Position numbers and translations under genes: made by a program
Source of the DNA: CAVQND01 sp049518415
GTDB lineage: Bacteria > Verrucomicrobiota > Verrucomicrobiia > Limisphaerales > UBA8199
Reading direction: 5' to 3'
NCBI GenBank assembly: GCA_049518415.1
Contig: JBEKRX010000040.1
Span: 26,079-90,078 of the forward strand
Length of the DNA stretch: 64,000 nt
Shown here: piece by piece, positions 1 to 7,920 of the stretch
Layout of the letters: each line of letters begins with the position of its first letter
Position numbering within the stretch: the stretch's first letter is position 1
Notes under the pieces: generated by a model
The model's input: only the letters and a program-made list of their open reading frames with translations
What the model was told of the DNA's origin: nothing
Database searches by the model: none

Positions 1-1
1 C

Positions 2-649
2 GAGTCGGCGCCCGGTTTTTTGATGCCGGCCTTCTGCGTGCGGTTCTGGCCGGGGTGGAGTTGGCTCAAGGGCGTGGTGCAGGAGCGGACTTACGGCCAG
101 GTCCTGGCGGCGCGCTTCCGGCGCGTCTCCGAGCTGCCCACTTGGAGCCAGCAGGGCACTTACTCGGGTGGCGCCGACGTGGGCGGCGCCTTGTTCGACC
201 TGCACATTCACGACACCGATTTTGTCCAGTTCCTTTTCGGCCGGCCGGCGAGCGTCTTCGCGACCGGCGTCACGGGGGCCGGCGGCTCGATTGATCACGT
301 GGTGACGCAGTACCTTTACCCGGGCGGCCCGGCGGTTTATGCCGAGGGAAGCTGGCTGCTCACCGGGGCCTTCAATATGTCCTACACCCTCCTGTGCGAA
401 CGCGCGACCCTGGACTTCGACCTCACGCGCGGAGCCGACGCTATGCAGGTGTCCGAGCCGGGTCAGCCGGCGCGCGTCGTCAAGTACGACGGTCCGGACG
501 GCTACGGCGGCGAGGTCCGCTATATGGTGGAGTGTATTGCCGAGGGCAAACGGCCGAGCGTGGTCACCGGACAGGATGGACTGACGGCCCTGGAGATTTG
601 CGAGGCGGAGGAGCGGTCTGTCAGGACCGGCACGGTTGTGGAGACCTAG
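2..649 (+). CDS. Gfo/Idh/MocA-family oxidoreductase, C-terminal part
   Basis: The reading frame is open at the left edge of the window, so only the C-terminal ~215 residues are present. The sequence GGALFDLHIHDTDFVQFLFG is the typical substrate-side helix of Gfo/Idh/MocA dehydrogenases, with conserved Asp and His. The alpha/beta C-terminal domain with a long beta sheet follows (GSWLLTGAFNMSYTLLCERA), then the closing Gly-rich strand and the helix TGQDGLTALEICEAEERSV. The NAD(P)-binding Rossmann domain lies outside the window. These enzymes oxidise or reduce sugars and cyclitols with NAD(P); the substrate cannot be told here. A second family member lies at 42837-44027. Confidence 0.85.
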   Translation, partial: ESAPGFLMPAFCVRFWPGWSWLKGVVQERTYGQVLAARFRRVSELPTWSQQGTYSGGADVGGALFDLHIHDTDFVQFLFGRPASVFATGVTGAGGSIDHVVTQYLYPGGPAVYAEGSWLLTGAFNMSYTLLCERATLDFDLTRGADAMQVSEPGQPARVVKYDGPDGYGGEVRYMVECIAEGKRPSVVTGQDGLTALEICEAEERSVRTGTVVET

Positions 650-849
650 CGCGGAAGGTTTCGCGAGCTTTTCGGAACTCGACACCTCGCTTCGCAAAGC
701 GAGTCTTGTAGAATTCGACATTTGACTTTGCCGCAAGTTCGACGAGAGTCAGCCTATCCCACGCATAACGTTCATCCAATGGTCTGCCGTTGTCCTCACA
801 AAACCGCCGGTATTCGGTTTGGAAATGTTGGCGATGGATCGGGACATGG

Positions 850-960
850 GTGGCGCCCTTTCAGGGCTTGGAATGTCTGTGGGGGTCGGTAACCTGGGCC
901 TCCGCTCGCGGGGCTCGCGTCAGCCCAGGCTTTGACATTTCGGGCTTTCAGCCCTGCTAA
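850..960. repeat. REP-like palindromic repeat, copy 1
   Basis: The gene-free stretch 650-1239 holds two related palindromic units. This one starts with a hairpin (gcgccctttcagggc, 853-867), continues with a CCTGGGC...GCCCAGG stem around 892-930 and ends with a GGGCTTTCAGCCC hairpin. No coding signature is seen. The second unit (1097-1199) carries the same modules in the opposite order and orientation. Confidence 0.55.
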
Positions 961-1096
961 AGGGCGCTGCGCGTGCACAACCGCTCCGCGGCCCATGCTT
1001 GGGGCATCAGATTGCGGGTCTCGGCCCCTCGGAATGTGCGGAAGGGGCGCGCCAGGCGGGCCTCAAACCGGTGACAGATGGATAAAGCGCGCTGGC

Positions 1097-1199
1097 CTGC
1101 GGGCTGAAAGCCCGCGATGCGAGAGCCTGGGGTGAGGCGCACCGCGCCGAGCCCCAGGTCATGGGCCGAATAAACCTCACGGCCCTGAAAGGGCGGGAC
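1097..1199. repeat. REP-like palindromic repeat, copy 2 (inverted)
   Basis: It contains GGGCTGAAAGCCC, a CCTGGGG...CCCCAGG stem and GGCCCTGAAAGGGC, which are the modules of the 850-960 unit in reversed order. Its right edge lies about 40 bp before the point where similarity to TcmP proteins begins, so it may mark the breakpoint that removed the 5' half of that gene. Confidence 0.5.
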
Positions 1200-1239
1200 A
1201 AGGAGCGCGCCGACACACGTCCATTCAATCCCACGCAAG

Positions 1240-1716
1240 AGCCAATACGCACATTTTCGCCGGGCGCTCTGCCTCCTGGACCCTTATGACCTCAATCCCA
1301 ACTGGTCCGTGGTCCAGAGGGCTGGGCAGATGAAGAGCATCGAGCTTTTCCTGAACTTCATGATCATGGACGCGAACATGAACGTTCTTTGGCGTAACCC
1401 TGACGCGGTCGCACCCGACCAGGCCCGCCGGATGACCATTTTCTGGGGTGATGAATCGTGGCGTGAGGCGGCCTACAAGAAGGAACTCGGCCTTTTTGGC
1501 GAGATGGAGGAAAAAGCAACCAACGAGGACGTCATTGCCGCCTACGGCAAGCGCCTCAAAGAGGTCGCCGGGTTCAAATACGTCCCCGACCCCATCCCTA
1601 TGCGCAATTCTAGGGGAAACGTCGTTTACTACCTCTTCTTCGCGTCTCACAACCAAACCGGCGACCGAATTGCGCGGGATGTGTTCAAGAAGTATCGTAA
1701 CAAAGGCGTTGTCTGA
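1240..1716 (+). pseudogene. tcmP: Three-Cys-motif partner protein TcmP, 5'-truncated
   Basis: The frame reads FRRALCLLDPYDLNPNW, then AGQMKSIELFLNF and MIMDANMNVLWR, the central and C-terminal core of TcmP proteins. About the first 110-120 residues expected for the family are absent. Recognisable similarity starts near 1240, just after a palindromic repeat, and no convincing start codon precedes it; GTG 1309 would be the first in-frame option. The stop codon overlaps the ATG of the next gene by one base (TGATG), the usual tcmP-Gp37/Gp68 arrangement. The remaining 3' half is undamaged, so truncation is probably recent. It could still make a ~135-residue fragment, but function is unlikely. Confidence 0.75.
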
Positions 1717-2471
1717 TGGCCCAGCAATCTGCAATCGAGTGGACCGAAGCGACCTGGAACCCCGTCACCGGCTGTTCCAAGGTGAGCCGTGGCTGCAAGC
1801 ACTGCTACGCCGAGCGGATGGCGCTCCGGTTACAGGCAATCGGCGCGGCCAACTATCGCAACGGATTCAAACTCACCGTGCACGAGCACGCTCTCAACCT
1901 GCCGCTCGCGTGGCGCAAGTCGCAGAGCATTTTCGTCAATTCCATGAGCGACCTTTACCACAAAGAGGTTCCGCTCGCCTTCATCCAGAAGGTTTTCGCC
2001 GTCATGCGGCTTGCCGACTGGCACCGCTTCCAGGTCCTCACCAAGCGCGCCGAGCGCCTGGCCGAGCTCAGCCCCAAGCTGCCTTGGGCGCCCAACATCT
2101 GGCAGGGCGTCACCGTCGAACACCCGGACTACACCTGCCGCATTGACCTGCTTCGCCAGACCGGCGCGCACGTCAAGTTTCTCTCCCTGGAGCCCCTGCT
2201 TGCGCCCATGCCCCGGCTGAAGCTCCCGGGCATTGACTGGGTGATCGTCGGCGGCGAGTCTGGGCCCGGCGCGCGGCCCATTCAAGAAACATGGGTCACG
2301 GACATCCGCGACCAGTGCCAGAAGGCCGGCGTCGCCTTCTACTTCAAACAGTGGGGCGGCGTGTTCAAGAAGCGGAACGGCCGCACCCTGCAAGGCCGTC
2401 TCTGGGATGAGATGCCAGAGGCCCCGGAAGCCGTTGCCCGGACCCGCCAGCTTGACCTCGTGCTGGCCTAG
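1716..2471 (+). CDS. Phage Gp37/Gp68-like three-Cys-motif protein (DUF5131)
   Basis: This 251-residue protein belongs to the PF07505 (Gp37/Gp68) family. The defining motif is C20-x6-C27-x2-C30 (GCSKVSRGCKHCYAERM), which suggests a metal or Fe-S cluster site resembling a radical-SAM motif. Other family hallmarks are IEWTEATWNPVTGC at the N terminus, SIFVNSMSDLYH, WHRFQVLTKRAERL, and WVIVGGESGPGARP with a following FKQWGG. Length matches the family. The biochemical role is not established; members occur in phages and mobile or defence-associated patches, usually next to tcmP. Here the gene is intact but its partner lacks its N-terminal half. Confidence 0.85.
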   Translation: MAQQSAIEWTEATWNPVTGCSKVSRGCKHCYAERMALRLQAIGAANYRNGFKLTVHEHALNLPLAWRKSQSIFVNSMSDLYHKEVPLAFIQKVFAVMRLADWHRFQVLTKRAERLAELSPKLPWAPNIWQGVTVEHPDYTCRIDLLRQTGAHVKFLSLEPLLAPMPRLKLPGIDWVIVGGESGPGARPIQETWVTDIRDQCQKAGVAFYFKQWGGVFKKRNGRTLQGRLWDEMPEAPEAVARTRQLDLVLA

Positions 2472-2524
2472 ACCGGCACCAGGCCCGGCATCCTTGGCTG
2501 CCCCTTAAACTTTCCGAGAACGCA

Positions 2525-2682
2525 ATGGCAGACGTTTTCTCAAAAAAAAGCGGTCCCAAGTCATGGCTGCCATCCCCTCGACGGGCAACAAGCATACCGA
2601 ACTGCGGCTGGCAGCCATTTTCCGTGCGCACGGCATCACCGGCTGGTGGCGGCACCGCCCGCTGCCCGGCAAGCTAGACTGA
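2525..2682 (+). pseudogene. vsr: vsr-type very-short-patch endonuclease relic
   Basis: Translation begins MADVFS; after a +1 correction in the run of eight A (2532-2539) it continues KKKRSQVMAAIPSTGNKHT, ELRLAAIFRAHGITGWWRH, RPLPGK. This is the N terminus of Vsr endonucleases, which nick T:G mismatches left by 5-methylcytosine deamination. One base is missing in the A tract, and the reading ends after GK(L)D at the border of an inverted-repeat element (2674-2806). The catalytic core is therefore lost. Vsr genes often travel with cytosine methyltransferases, and none is seen here. The frameshift alone could be a sequencing error; the truncation could not. Confidence 0.75.
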
Positions 2683-2806
2683 CTTCCTCTCGGCGCAAGC
2701 GCAAGTCGTTGATTTGCAGGCTTCCGCCATCAGTTTACTTGCTACATTTTGGGGAAATCCCCGATTTTCGGCCATTTTCGTCAAATGGGAGAGGAAGTCA
2801 GGTTAG
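2674..2806. mobile_element. MITE-like element with 18-bp terminal inverted repeats
   Basis: The ends CTAGACTGACTTCCTCTC (2674-2691) and, reverse-complemented, CTAACCTGACTTCCTCTC (2789-2806) match at 16 of 18 positions. They enclose ~97 bp that is AT-richer than its surroundings and holds a small GGGGAAATCCCC hairpin but no ORF. The left end interrupts the vsr relic. The right end supplies the TAA stop of the hydrolase gene on the minus strand. Size and structure fit a non-autonomous transposon remnant; the parent transposase is not in the window. Confidence 0.6.
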
Positions 2807-3852
2807 GGCTGCGTGGGCGGCTTGAGGAATCCCTGATACCGCAGCCAGTTGGCACAAGACTCCGTCCAGGTGGAGCAGGGGTGGTCGCTTGAGCGGACAC
2901 CGAAGTCGTGGGCGGCGGTGGCATAGATGTGCAACTCCGCCGGGACGCCGGCGCGCTTCAGGGCGAGGTACATGAACACGCTTTGCTCCGGGCTGCTGAT
3001 GATATCGTCGCCGCCGTGGGCGAGGAATACCGGGGGCGTGCCGGCCGGGACGCGCAGGCCTGGGGCCAGTTCATCCTTGTCCTTCGCCTTCAGATAGCCC
3101 GAATAAGCGAGAATGGCGAAGTCAGGCCGGCAACTGATTTGGTCGACGTCGTCGATCGGCTCGTAGGTCCGCCGCTCGAAGTTGGTCGCTGTGGCAATGG
3201 CCAGATGGCCGCCCGCCGAGAAACCGACCATGCCGATTCGCTGCGGATTGAGGCCCCACTGCCTGGCTTTGCTCCGTACCAGGCTGACGGCCCGCTGGGC
3301 ATCCTGGAGGGGGCGTCGGGCCGGCTCGGCTTTGGGCTCGTCTGGGTGGCGCGGGACGCGGTATTTGAGGATGATGCCGGTCACGCCGAGCGAATTCAGC
3401 CAGGCAGCGACTTCCTCGCCTTCCAGTTGCCAGTAGAGATTCCAGTAGCCGCCCCCGGGACAGATGAGCACCGCTGTCCCGGTGTCCTTATCCTTGGCCG
3501 GTCGGTAGATCGTGATGGTTGGTTTAGTGACGTCGGTAACCATCCTGGTCGGCTCGGTGACCTCGACCTGCTTGCGGTCCAGCCTTGGTGACATGGGGAA
3601 CCTCTCCGCACCGATATTGCCGTTCTCATCCGGGACTCTGCCCGGCCAAATCTCGAAGACCAGCGGATGGTCGGCCCCGGCCGCCGGCAGCGGCACGGAA
3701 CCGCTGCCCTGCACGGGCAAGGTTTCACCCGGTCGCGCGGGAGCGGAGGCCCAAAACGGCCTCGGGTCAACGGGTCTGCCCGGCGCCGTCGAGAGGAGAG
3801 CGAAGAGGCAAGCGATGGTCCCACCCAGAGGGAGGATGAATGGACGTTTCAT
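2803..3852 (-). CDS. Secreted alpha/beta hydrolase (carbohydrate-esterase-like)
   Basis: This 349-residue protein has an N-terminal signal peptide (MKRPFILPLGGTIACLFALL). The alpha/beta hydrolase fold shows an oxyanion motif (LICPGGGYW), the nucleophile elbow GFSAGG, an acid in HGGDD and the catalytic His in AAHDFGV. This set is typical of BD-FAE-like esterases that deacetylate hemicellulose, often annotated as xylanase or acetyl-xylan esterase. It should act in the periplasm or outside the cell on acylated plant or algal sugars. The stop codon lies inside the inverted repeat of the adjacent MITE-like element, so the last few residues may have been changed by the insertion. Confidence 0.85.
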   Translation of the reverse strand: MKRPFILPLGGTIACLFALLSTAPGRPVDPRPFWASAPARPGETLPVQGSGSVPLPAAGADHPLVFEIWPGRVPDENGNIGAERFPMSPRLDRKQVEVTEPTRMVTDVTKPTITIYRPAKDKDTGTAVLICPGGGYWNLYWQLEGEEVAAWLNSLGVTGIILKYRVPRHPDEPKAEPARRPLQDAQRAVSLVRSKARQWGLNPQRIGMVGFSAGGHLAIATATNFERRTYEPIDDVDQISCRPDFAILAYSGYLKAKDKDELAPGLRVPAGTPPVFLAHGGDDIISSPEQSVFMYLALKRAGVPAELHIYATAAHDFGVRSSDHPCSTWTESCANWLRYQGFLKPPTQP

Positions 3853-3978
3853 AAACGGTTTATTCCGGCGCCACGGGCAATGCTCGCAAAGGCTCAGCTC
3901 AGTGCAATCTTAATCTTCCATCCGTGTTCTTCTTCGGTTGCGACTGGGCGGGGCTGAGTTAAACTTGACTGCGTTATT

Positions 3979-5580
3979 ATGAAGTACTCTAAATCACAGC
4001 TCTGGCAACGGTTTCAGAAATACTGCACGGAGTACCCTGAGCTGGGCCTGGCCGTGGACCTGAGCCGGATGAATTTTCCGGAAGGCTATTTTGCGTCCAT
4101 GCAACCGCGGATGCGAGAGGCCTTTGCCGCCATGGCCAGGCTCGAGAGAGGGGCGATTGCGAACCCGGCTGAAAAGCGCAGGGTCGGGCACTATTGGCTG
4201 CGCCAGCCGGCCTTGGCGCCCTCGGGCGAAATCCGCCAGGAGATCGAGGAGACGCTTGCCGCGGTAAAGAGCTTTGCGGCCCAAGTCCACTGTGGCGCCG
4301 TGCGTGGCGCCAAGGGGCCGTTCAAGAACCTCCTCCACATAGGCATTGGCGGTTCAGCTTTGGGCCCGCAGTTTGTTGCCAGTGCCCTGGGCCAGCCAGG
4401 GAGGGACAAAATGGCTCCCTTTTTCTTCGATAATACGGACCCAGACGGCATGAATAGGGTCCTGGCCCAAATCGGCTCGGACCTCGGGCAGACCCTCACC
4501 CTGGTCGTCTCCAAGGCTGGGGCCACCCCGGAGACTCGAAACGGAATGTTGGTAGCTGAGGCAGCCTACTCGAGGGCCGGGCTGGCCTTCCCCGCTCACG
4601 CAGTCGCTGTCACCATGCGGGCCAGTCTGCTGGACAAACGGGCCCTGGAACGGCAGTGGTTGAGTCGTTTTCCCATCTGGGATTGGGTTGGTGGCAGAAC
4701 CAGCGAACTATCCCCGGTCGGCTTGCTGCCTGCGGCCCTGCAAGGGTTGGATATCGATTCTCTGCTGGCAGGCGCCAGGGCTTGCGATGCAATCACTCGC
4801 GTCAGAAATGTCCGAGCCAACCCTTCGGCACAATTGGCGGTGATGTGGTTTTACAGCGGTAACGGTAAAGGAGGGAAAAACATGATTGTTTTGCCCTATA
4901 AAGACAGGCTGGAACTGTTTTCGAGGTATCTTCAGCAACTGATAATGGAGTCTTTAGGCAAAGGCTTGGACCTCAAAGGAAAGGTGGTGCATCAGGGTAT
5001 TACTGTGCTCGGCAATAAGGGTTCCACCGACCAACACTCCTACATCCAGCAATTGAGAGACGGGTTGAATGACTTCTTCGTGACATTCATGGAGGTTCTT
5101 GGGGACGGCAATGGTCCTGAGGTGATGGTGGAGGAGAAGGTGACCTGCGGGGACTATCTGAATGGATTACTGTTGGGGACGCGCGAGGCGCTTTATGAGA
5201 ATGGGCGTGAATCTGTAACGTTAACTATTAGGGATATTTCTCCCTTTAGCGTTGGCGTATTGATTGCGCTTTTTGAGCGGGCAGTGGGGCTTTATGCGTC
5301 TCTCGTTAACGTTAACGCCTACGATCAGCCAGGGGTCCAAGCCGGCAAGAAAGCGGCCTCGGTTATCATCGGCCTCCAAACCAAGGTCCTTGATTACCTC
5401 GAGAAGAATCAAACCGGGGGAACTGCTGCTGAGATCGCCAGTGCCATCGGCCTCAAAGAGGAAGCAGAGACCGTTTTCAAGGTCTGTGAACATCTTGCGG
5501 CGAACCCGGAGCGGGGAATCCGCAAGTCGCCTGGACCATCGCGGTTCAGGGCCAAGTACCAAAGCTCCCGGTTGCAGTGA
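3979..5580 (+). CDS. pgi: Glucose-6-phosphate isomerase
   Basis: This 533-residue cytoplasmic enzyme interconverts glucose-6-P and fructose-6-P. Visible motifs are the phosphate-binding GIGGSALGPQF, VVSKAGATPET, the active-site region GKGGKNMIVLPYKDRLELF, QQLIMESLGKGLDLKG, the catalytic His in GSTDQHSYIQQLRDG, and the C-terminal NVNAYDQPGVQAGKK with the catalytic Lys. The signature resembles the bacterial/archaeal-type Pgi often found in PVC bacteria. A C-terminal extension of ~70 residues (TGGTAAEIASAIG...) looks like a small winged-helix-type segment. The mnmG reading frame opens directly at its stop codon, so the two are probably co-transcribed. Confidence 0.93.
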   Translation: MKYSKSQLWQRFQKYCTEYPELGLAVDLSRMNFPEGYFASMQPRMREAFAAMARLERGAIANPAEKRRVGHYWLRQPALAPSGEIRQEIEETLAAVKSFAAQVHCGAVRGAKGPFKNLLHIGIGGSALGPQFVASALGQPGRDKMAPFFFDNTDPDGMNRVLAQIGSDLGQTLTLVVSKAGATPETRNGMLVAEAAYSRAGLAFPAHAVAVTMRASLLDKRALERQWLSRFPIWDWVGGRTSELSPVGLLPAALQGLDIDSLLAGARACDAITRVRNVRANPSAQLAVMWFYSGNGKGGKNMIVLPYKDRLELFSRYLQQLIMESLGKGLDLKGKVVHQGITVLGNKGSTDQHSYIQQLRDGLNDFFVTFMEVLGDGNGPEVMVEEKVTCGDYLNGLLLGTREALYENGRESVTLTIRDISPFSVGVLIALFERAVGLYASLVNVNAYDQPGVQAGKKAASVIIGLQTKVLDYLEKNQTGGTAAEIASAIGLKEEAETVFKVCEHLAANPERGIRKSPGPSRFRAKYQSSRLQ

Positions 5581-5598
5581 ATGGCAGTTCGATTCGCG

Positions 5599-7539
5599 AT
5601 GTTCGTTTACCCCAAAGAGTATGATGTAATCGTAGTGGGTGCTGGGCATGCCGGGATTGAAGCCGGCCTTGCTGCGGCACGGATGGGTTGCCAGACGCTT
5701 TTGCTGACCATCAATGCTGACACGGTGGGCCAGATGTCGTGCAATCCAGCTATCGGGGGGTTGGCCAAAGGCCACCTGGCGCGTGAGATTGACGCCCTTG
5801 GTGGGGAGATGGGCTTGGCCACAGACATGACGGGATTGCAGTTTCGAATGCTGAACAGAAAGAGGGGGCCGGCGGTCTGGGCGCCTCGAGCCCAATGTGA
5901 CAAGAAGGCGTATCAGTTCAGAATGAAGTGGGTTTGTGAGCGGGAGCCGAACCTGGAACTGCGGCAGGCGGAGTGTGCGAAGGTGCTGCATGAAGGGGGA
6001 GAGGTTTATGGTGTGGAGACGACGCTCGAGGTGCGATACCTGGGCAGGACGGTCGTTGTGAGCAGCGGCACGTTTCTCAAAGGGTTGATGCATATCGGTC
6101 TCAACCGGCAGTCTGGGGGCCGGGCAGGAGAAGCTGCAGCCACGGTGCTCTCGGCATCGCTGGTTGATATTGGATTGGAGCTTGGGCGATTGAAGACCGG
6201 CACACCGCCGCGACTGTTGCGGCGGTCGATTGACTTTTCCAAGACAGAGGTTCAGCCGGGAGATGAGCCGGTTCCTTACTTTACGCATTGGAAAGACGAT
6301 TTGTTCCACGTGGAACATTCCAGGGGGGAGCGAGGCGGTTTGTTCCACGTGGAACAATCCCGAGGCGATTGCCCCGCTCCGGGAGAGGCGACCAGCAAGT
6401 ATCCCCCAAGCTCGATCCTGGCCTCGCTCAACGGGCAACTCCCTTGCCATATCACCTACACGACTGGCGCAACCGCCCGCATCATCAGGGAAAACCTCGA
6501 TAAGTCTCCTCTCTACTCCGGCATCATCCAAGGGGTCGGCCCTCGTTATTGCCCGTCCATCGAAGACAAAATAGTCAAGTTTCCGGAAAAGGAGAGGCAA
6601 CAGTTGTTCCTTGAACCGGAGGGAATCGCCACAGACGAAATCTACGTCAACGGCTTTTCGACGTCATTGCCGTTCGAGGTACAGGTGGCTATGGTCAGAA
6701 CGATTATCGGCTGCGAGCACGCGGAGATACTTCGCCCTGCCTACGCTGTGGAGTACGATTTCGTCTTCCCTACGCAGCTCCATGCCTCGCTCGAGACGAA
6801 GGTCTGCCGCAACCTGTACTTGGCCGGCCAAGTCAATGGCACCTCGGGTTACGAAGAGGCTGCAGGTCAGGGGCTCCTGGCCGGCATTAATGCCGCCCGC
6901 CGTGTCCGCAACCTTGAACCCGTAGTCCTGCGCCGAGATCAGGCTTACATCGGTGTGCTAATCGATGACCTGGTTACCAAGGGCACCTTCGAGCCGTACC
7001 GAATGTTTACTTCTCGGGCCGAGTACCGTCTCCTGCTGCGCCAGGACAATGCCGACCTGCGTCTATCTGACATCGGGCATAAAGTCGGTCTGCTCCCCGA
7101 GCGCAAGGCCCGACTCGTTCAGGAAAAGCAGCAGCGGATCAACGCCGAAATCCTGCGCCTGGAAACTACCCGCTCCGGGTGCGAGACCTTGGCCCAGGTC
7201 CTTCGCCGGCCGGAGATCAGGTACGAAGACCTGCCGAATCCGAAAGGCAGATTGACAGACGAGGTCATCCAGCAGGTCGAGATAGCCATCAAGTACGCCG
7301 GATACATCTCGCGCCAGGAAGACGAAGTTGCCAAGTTCAAGAATCTCGAAGACAAGCATATCCCGGAAACCTTCGACTACTCGACCGTCCCGAGCCTGCG
7401 CAGCGAGGCACGCCAGAAGTTCATCCAGATTCGCCCGGCGACGCTTGGACAGGCCTCCCGCATTTCCGGGGTTTCCCCGGCTGATATCAGCATTCTTATG
7501 GTCTGGCTCAGGCGTGGCACTGAGCCCGCCCGAGAATGA
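5599..7539 (+). CDS. mnmG: tRNA uridine-5-carboxymethylaminomethyl synthase subunit MnmG
   Basis: This FAD-dependent enzyme (GidA), with MnmE, builds the cmnm5 group on wobble U34 of tRNAs. The N terminus reads MFVYPKEYDVIVVGAGHAG (FAD Rossmann motif); the start at 5599 matches family N termini, although an in-frame ATG lies at 5581. Later motifs are SCNPAIGGLAKGHL, LKTGTPPRL, GVGPRYCPSIEDK, GQVNGTSGYEEAAGQG and RMFTSRAEYRLLLRQDNAD. Between FTHW and GQLPCHITYT it carries about 37 more residues than E. coli MnmG. That insertion includes two LFHVE repeats encoded by two perfect parS-type palindromes. The 646-residue length agrees with an otherwise complete protein plus the insertion. Confidence 0.95.
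   Translation: MFVYPKEYDVIVVGAGHAGIEAGLAAARMGCQTLLLTINADTVGQMSCNPAIGGLAKGHLAREIDALGGEMGLATDMTGLQFRMLNRKRGPAVWAPRAQCDKKAYQFRMKWVCEREPNLELRQAECAKVLHEGGEVYGVETTLEVRYLGRTVVVSSGTFLKGLMHIGLNRQSGGRAGEAAATVLSASLVDIGLELGRLKTGTPPRLLRRSIDFSKTEVQPGDEPVPYFTHWKDDLFHVEHSRGERGGLFHVEQSRGDCPAPGEATSKYPPSSILASLNGQLPCHITYTTGATARIIRENLDKSPLYSGIIQGVGPRYCPSIEDKIVKFPEKERQQLFLEPEGIATDEIYVNGFSTSLPFEVQVAMVRTIIGCEHAEILRPAYAVEYDFVFPTQLHASLETKVCRNLYLAGQVNGTSGYEEAAGQGLLAGINAARRVRNLEPVVLRRDQAYIGVLIDDLVTKGTFEPYRMFTSRAEYRLLLRQDNADLRLSDIGHKVGLLPERKARLVQEKQQRINAEILRLETTRSGCETLAQVLRRPEIRYEDLPNPKGRLTDEVIQQVEIAIKYAGYISRQEDEVAKFKNLEDKHIPETFDYSTVPSLRSEARQKFIQIRPATLGQASRISGVSPADISILMVWLRRGTEPARE
6302..6317. promoter_or_regulatory. parS: parS-like ParB-binding site 1, inside mnmG
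   Basis: TGTTCCACGTGGAACA is a perfect 16-bp palindrome that fits the bacterial chromosomal parS consensus (TGTTTCACGTGAAACA, with the common C/G variants). It lies in the mnmG coding frame and encodes FHVEH. ParB spreads from such sites to load SMC and segregate the origin region. Location near dnaA agrees with known origin-proximal parS sites. parA and parB are not in this window. Confidence 0.85.
6341..6356. promoter_or_regulatory. parS: parS-like ParB-binding site 2, inside mnmG
   Basis: This second TGTTCCACGTGGAACA is identical to site 1 and lies 39 bp downstream, exactly 13 codons later, so the same reading frame is used (FHVEQ). Two identical palindromes in a protein segment that is not conserved in the family argue that the DNA sequence, not the peptide, is selected. 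Confidence 0.85.
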
Positions 7540-7920
7540 AAACCAGTCGTGGGGTCCGAAGCGAGCGAATGGTGTGCAGAATGAACAGAGCGAAGCGGGG
7601 CGGAAGGGTTGACGGGTTGACATAAGATATGCTAAGTATATGCCACAGAATGTTAAGATTGAATGTTACAGGGGGGGGGCACCTTGAATCCACACGCAAC
7701 CATATCAGAATCGGGCAAGACGCGCGCCGGAGCGGGAACTTCCAGCGTGGGACCGGGACAGAAACATGGAGGGCCGCGGAGCACGTGGAATACGGGGGAA
7801 AAGGCCCTTTCTTTCCGCGTATTCCGCCTATTCCGCGGTTCCAAAGAGGAGCCTTGCGCGCGGTTTTGGGGGCCGGCTTGACCTCGCTGGGGGGCCCGCC
7901 TAGAATGTGCGCGTGACCAG
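7540..7920. other. Gene-free stretch between mnmG and the parvulin gene
   Basis: No convincing gene is seen. A possible weak promoter lies at 7617-7644 (TTGACA, 16-bp spacer, TATGCC). A run of eight to nine G follows near 7670, then text without codon bias. There is no clear terminator after mnmG. Confidence 0.35.

Noticed and set aside
2531..2540. Programmed frameshift in the A run of vsr
   Set aside because: The gene is also truncated before its catalytic residues, so recoding would not restore a working enzyme. Decay or a sequencing error is simpler.
5221..6600. Open minus-strand frame over pgi/mnmG
   Set aside because: It is antisense to two well-conserved genes and has no recognisable motif.
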